64,000 nucleotides of DNA, taken from Arthrobacter sp. Edens01. GTDB taxonomy: Bacteria; Actinomycetota; Actinomycetes; Actinomycetales; Micrococcaceae. Shown piece by piece: positions 61,408 through 64,000 of this stretch. Position 1 is the first letter of the stretch. Each line of letters opens with the position of its first letter. The notes below the pieces were generated by a model. The model was not told the DNA's origin, ran no database searches, and was given only the letters and a program-made list of their open reading frames with translations. The translations under genes were made by a program, and so were the position numbers. The stretch is taken from the NCBI RefSeq assembly GCF_001307035.1, contig NZ_LKIU01000005.1, forward strand, positions 1,570,946 through 1,634,945, read 5' to 3'.

Positions 61408-62760
61408 CTACGGCCGGTTAAGTACGGCGAAGGACTCCATGTGATGGGTGTGCGGGTACAGGTCGAAGACGCGCAGGGTGTCCAGTTCCCAGCCCGCTTC
61501 GCGGAACCAGGCAAGGTCACGGGCGAAGGATGCGGGATCGCAGGAGACGTACCCGATGGCACGCGGACCGGCAGCCGATACCTGGTCGACTACAGTCCGG
61601 CCCGCGCCGGTGCGCGGCGGATCCAGAAGTACGACGTCGAGCCCTCCTTCGCGGGTCCGCAGGACACGGTCCACCCTGCCCTGCACCACTTCGACCTGAC
61701 CGGCGGCGAAAAGGTTCTTGCGAGCATCCCGGCTTGTCCCGGGTGAGCCCTCAACGGAGAGCACATGCCCTGAGGGGCCCGCGGCGTCGGCCAGCGGAGC
61801 GGTGAAGAGGCCTGCACCGGCAAAGAGGTCGGCAACCCGTTCGCCTTCCTGGACCTGCAGTCCGGACAGAACGGCCGCGGTCAGGACTTCGGGGGCACTG
61901 CGGTGGATCTGCCAGAAACCTGCACCGGTGACCCGGTATTCGTGTCCGGCTGCATGCTCACGCACCCACGTCCGTCCCCGCAGGCGGGTCAGTTCATGGT
62001 TTTCGGGATCCCACGCTGCCACGGAGACGGTTTCTCCTGCACCGGCGTCAGCCGCCGCTCCCACCTCGGATGCAATCCGCGCCAGCGTCCTGGGATGGGT
62101 TCCGGCTGACGGGATGAGAAGGACCAGCGGAGGCCCGCCGGCCGCAGGAGCTGCAACCTCAACGCGGTCCGCACCGGTGAAATCCACTTCCCAGAGGCTA
62201 AGGGCATTGATGGCGGCAGTGGCCAGGGGCATTTCCTGGACCGGAACAAGGTCATCGGACCGGTGCGGGTGCATCGCCAGCCGGCCGCCGGGAGCCACGG
62301 AGAAGCTCGCCCGGGTACGCCAGCCGAGGCCGTCCGGGTTCTCATCCGCAGGCACCTCTACGGATATTTCCCGCTCAACGCCCCCCAGCCGCTTGAGCTG
62401 TTCAGCGAAGATCCCGGCCTTAAGCCGGCGCTGCTCGCCGAGCTCGATGTGGCCGAACTCGGCGCCGCCTACGGGCAGCCGGCCGCGGGATCCGGCTTTG
62501 AGCGCATCGGCGGGCGCCCAGAAGTGCGCCACGCGCGAAGGCGAGGCTTCCAGGACCTCCACAGTGTCGGCACGCCAGAACTTAGCCTTTGGACCGGCGT
62601 CCGTCAGCCGTGCACGCACTCGCTCCCCGGGCAGCGCGTGGCGGACAAACACCACGCGGCCTTCGTGCCGGGCAACGAAGTGCCCGCCGTGTGCGGCAGG
62701 GCCGACAGTCAGTTCAAGCTCGCGGGGCGGATTCATTTCGGGCAGGTTTTCGCGGGTCAT
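61408..62760 (-). CDS. TrmA/RlmD-type RNA (uracil-C5) methyltransferase
   Basis: This 450-residue enzyme methylates C5 of a uracil in RNA. An N-terminal TRAM domain (about 12-75) binds RNA. The SAM site shows VADLFAGAGLFTAPLAD near residue 315, followed by DVVLLDPPRTGAG near 385 and SCDPASFARDL near 413, where the Cys attacks the uracil ring. The CxxCxxC iron-sulfur motif of RlmD is absent, as in many actinobacterial members. It is divergent from the trkA pair. Confidence 0.88.
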   Translation of the reverse strand: MTRENLPEMNPPRELELTVGPAAHGGHFVARHEGRVVFVRHALPGERVRARLTDAGPKAKFWRADTVEVLEASPSRVAHFWAPADALKAGSRGRLPVGGAEFGHIELGEQRRLKAGIFAEQLKRLGGVEREISVEVPADENPDGLGWRTRASFSVAPGGRLAMHPHRSDDLVPVQEMPLATAAINALSLWEVDFTGADRVEVAAPAAGGPPLVLLIPSAGTHPRTLARIASEVGAAADAGAGETVSVAAWDPENHELTRLRGRTWVREHAAGHEYRVTGAGFWQIHRSAPEVLTAAVLSGLQVQEGERVADLFAGAGLFTAPLADAAGPSGHVLSVEGSPGTSRDARKNLFAAGQVEVVQGRVDRVLRTREGGLDVVLLDPPRTGAGRTVVDQVSAAGPRAIGYVSCDPASFARDLAWFREAGWELDTLRVFDLYPHTHHMESFAVLNRP

Positions 62761-62900
62761 TGTGCGTTCGAACTTCCGTGTTGGTGCTAAAACACCATCA
62801 CACCACGATTTCGGGCCGCTGCCGGACTATGCTTTCCTTTGGCCCGGAGCGGGATACGGCAGTATGCGGGGAATCCCGCTTGAACATGAGGTAGGACACG

Positions 62901-63575
62901 GTGGCCCATTACGTGATCATGGGGTGCGGCAGGGTTGGCGCCATGCTGGCGCACACCCTGGACAATGCCGGGCACTCGGTGGCGGTCATCGACCAGGATC
63001 CCCAGGCTTTCCGGCGCCTGCGCCCGGCCTTCACCGGAAGCCGCGTCACCGGCGTCGGATTTGACCGCACCACACTTGAACAGGCGGGAATCGAGGAGGC
63101 GTACGCGTTCGCGGCGGTTTCGAGCGGCGACAATTCGAACATCCTCTCCACCCGGGTGGCACGTGAGACGTTCCATGTTCCGCACGTGGTTGCACGGATC
63201 TACGATCCCGGCCGCGCCGAGATCTACCAGCGCCTGGGTATTCCTACGGTCGCAGCCGTGCGCTGGAGCGCAGACCAGGTGCTGCGGCGGATCCTGCCCG
63301 AACAGAGCATCAACGGGGATTTCCGTGAGTCCTCAGGCAGGCTCATCCTGGGCGAACTGTCGCTGGATCCGTCCTGGCTGGGCCGGCCCCTTCATGAGGT
63401 GGAAGCCGCAGCAGGGGTCCGCATTGCCTACCTGACCCGCTTCGGCGAAGGGGTGCTCCCCCGCCCGGATACCAGTTACCAGCAGGGCGACGTCCTGCAC
63501 GCCATGATGCACGTTGAACGAACCGCGGAGATCAGCCGGGTGCTCTCGGCTCCGCCGGCAAAGGAGAATCCGTGA
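62901..63575 (+). CDS. trkA: TrkA-type K+ uptake regulator (1)
   Basis: This 224-residue protein has an RCK_N domain with the NAD motif GCGRVGAMLAHTL at the N-terminus, then an RCK_C domain (about 140-215). It is a cytoplasmic regulator of a Trk/Ktr K+ channel. GTG 62901 follows AGGTAGGA. It overlaps a second TrkA gene by GTGA; the pair (CeoB/CeoC-like) is typical of actinobacteria. No channel subunit is in the window. Confidence 0.9.
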   Translation: MAHYVIMGCGRVGAMLAHTLDNAGHSVAVIDQDPQAFRRLRPAFTGSRVTGVGFDRTTLEQAGIEEAYAFAAVSSGDNSNILSTRVARETFHVPHVVARIYDPGRAEIYQRLGIPTVAAVRWSADQVLRRILPEQSINGDFRESSGRLILGELSLDPSWLGRPLHEVEAAAGVRIAYLTRFGEGVLPRPDTSYQQGDVLHAMMHVERTAEISRVLSAPPAKENP

Positions 63576-64000
63576 AGGTTGTGATTGCCGGCGCAGGCAG
63601 CGTTGGATCCTCGATCGCCAAGGAACTGCTCTCCCACGGGCACGATGTCCTGCTGATCGATGAGAAGCCGGGCACCGAGGGGCGCAGCGAGCTCGACGGC
63701 GCTTCCTGGCTGATCGGCGACGCCTGCGAACTCTCCACCTTGAAGGACGCAAAGCTGGATCTGGCTGACGTAGTTGTCTCCGCCACCGGTGATGACAAGG
63801 TGAACCTCGTCGTCTCGCTGCTGGCAAAGACCGAGTTCGGCGTGGCCAGGACCGTGGGACGGGTCAACAATCCCAAGAACGACTGGATGTTCGACGATTC
63901 CTGGGGCGTGGATGTTGCCGTCAACACTCCTCGGCTGATGACCGCGCTGGTGGAAGAGGCCGTGGAGGTCGGCGACCTGGTGCGCCTGCTGACCCTGCAG
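63572..64000 (+). CDS. trkA: TrkA-type K+ uptake regulator (2), cut by window end
   Basis: The first 143 residues of a second RCK protein are visible, starting KVVIAGAGSVGSSIAKEL (NAD motif) and DVLLIDEKPG with the acidic residue that favours NAD(H). The GTG at 63572 overlaps the stop of the first copy (GTGA). The C-terminal RCK_C domain lies beyond the window. Confidence 0.9.
   Translation, partial: MKVVIAGAGSVGSSIAKELLSHGHDVLLIDEKPGTEGRSELDGASWLIGDACELSTLKDAKLDLADVVVSATGDDKVNLVVSLLAKTEFGVARTVGRVNNPKNDWMFDDSWGVDVAVNTPRLMTALVEEAVEVGDLVRLLTLQ

Overview
This is a high-GC chromosomal segment of an actinobacterium, most likely of the Micrococcaceae (Arthrobacter or a close relative). The assignment is inferred from family content: DUF222/HNH endonuclease, DUF3000, DUF6421, a mycothiol-dependent maleylpyruvate-isomerase-type enzyme, an ECF41 sigma factor, frequent GTG/TTG starts, and a LexA box of the mycobacterial type. 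About 52 protein genes are supported. I saw no rRNA, tRNA, CRISPR array, insertion sequence or prophage.

Region by region. 1-3.8 kb: zapE diverges from a rhodanese-sufE-ybaK row that meets an FBP-domain gene tail to tail. 4.1-9 kb: a DUF222/HNH nuclease gene with a perfect LexA box at its 5' end, then small membrane proteins and a lipid-type alpha/beta hydrolase. 9-10.5 kb: a UspA-like gene, msrB and an encapsulated-ferritin-like (EncFtn) gene. 10.6-18.3 kb: a tightly overlapping nine-gene V/A-type ATPase operon (G/H, C, I, K, F, E, A, B, D). 18.3-23.3 kb: GNAT, thiolase, prfC, and a TetR regulator with a membrane protein. 23.4-28.7 kb: DUF6421-SDR-threonine aldolase, then DUF3000-RNase D. 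28.7-33.3 kb: FAD oxidoreductase with ECF41 sigma factor, and two CNNM/CorC-type transporters. 33.5-36.9 kb: fadA-fadB. 37-38.7 kb: two unknown genes flanked by strongly palindromic DNA. 38.8-42.2 kb: ars locus (flavoprotein, arsC, acr3, divergent arsR). 42.3-46.4 kb: nhaA, a DHFR-like reductase and a secreted M6 metalloprotease. 46.5-56.1 kb: a UvrA-like ATPase, a ManA-like protein, a permease, an AlkD-like protein, oxidoreductases and a lone primase-type DNA-binding domain. 56.1-64 kb: dxs, acnA, a TrmA-type RNA methyltransferase and a TrkA pair cut by the window end.

The most unusual feature is the unit at 10.1-18.3 kb. An EncFtn homologue keeps every ferroxidase residue in exact register but has no encapsulin targeting tail and no encapsulin beside it. 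It sits 38 bases upstream of a complete rotary V/A-ATPase operon. Its leader can form either a 14-bp terminator stem ending in a T run or a competing 8-bp helix, as in attenuators and riboswitches. Together these suggest a regulated link between iron or redox chemistry and ion pumping. That link is inference; the genes, residues and base pairs are visible directly.
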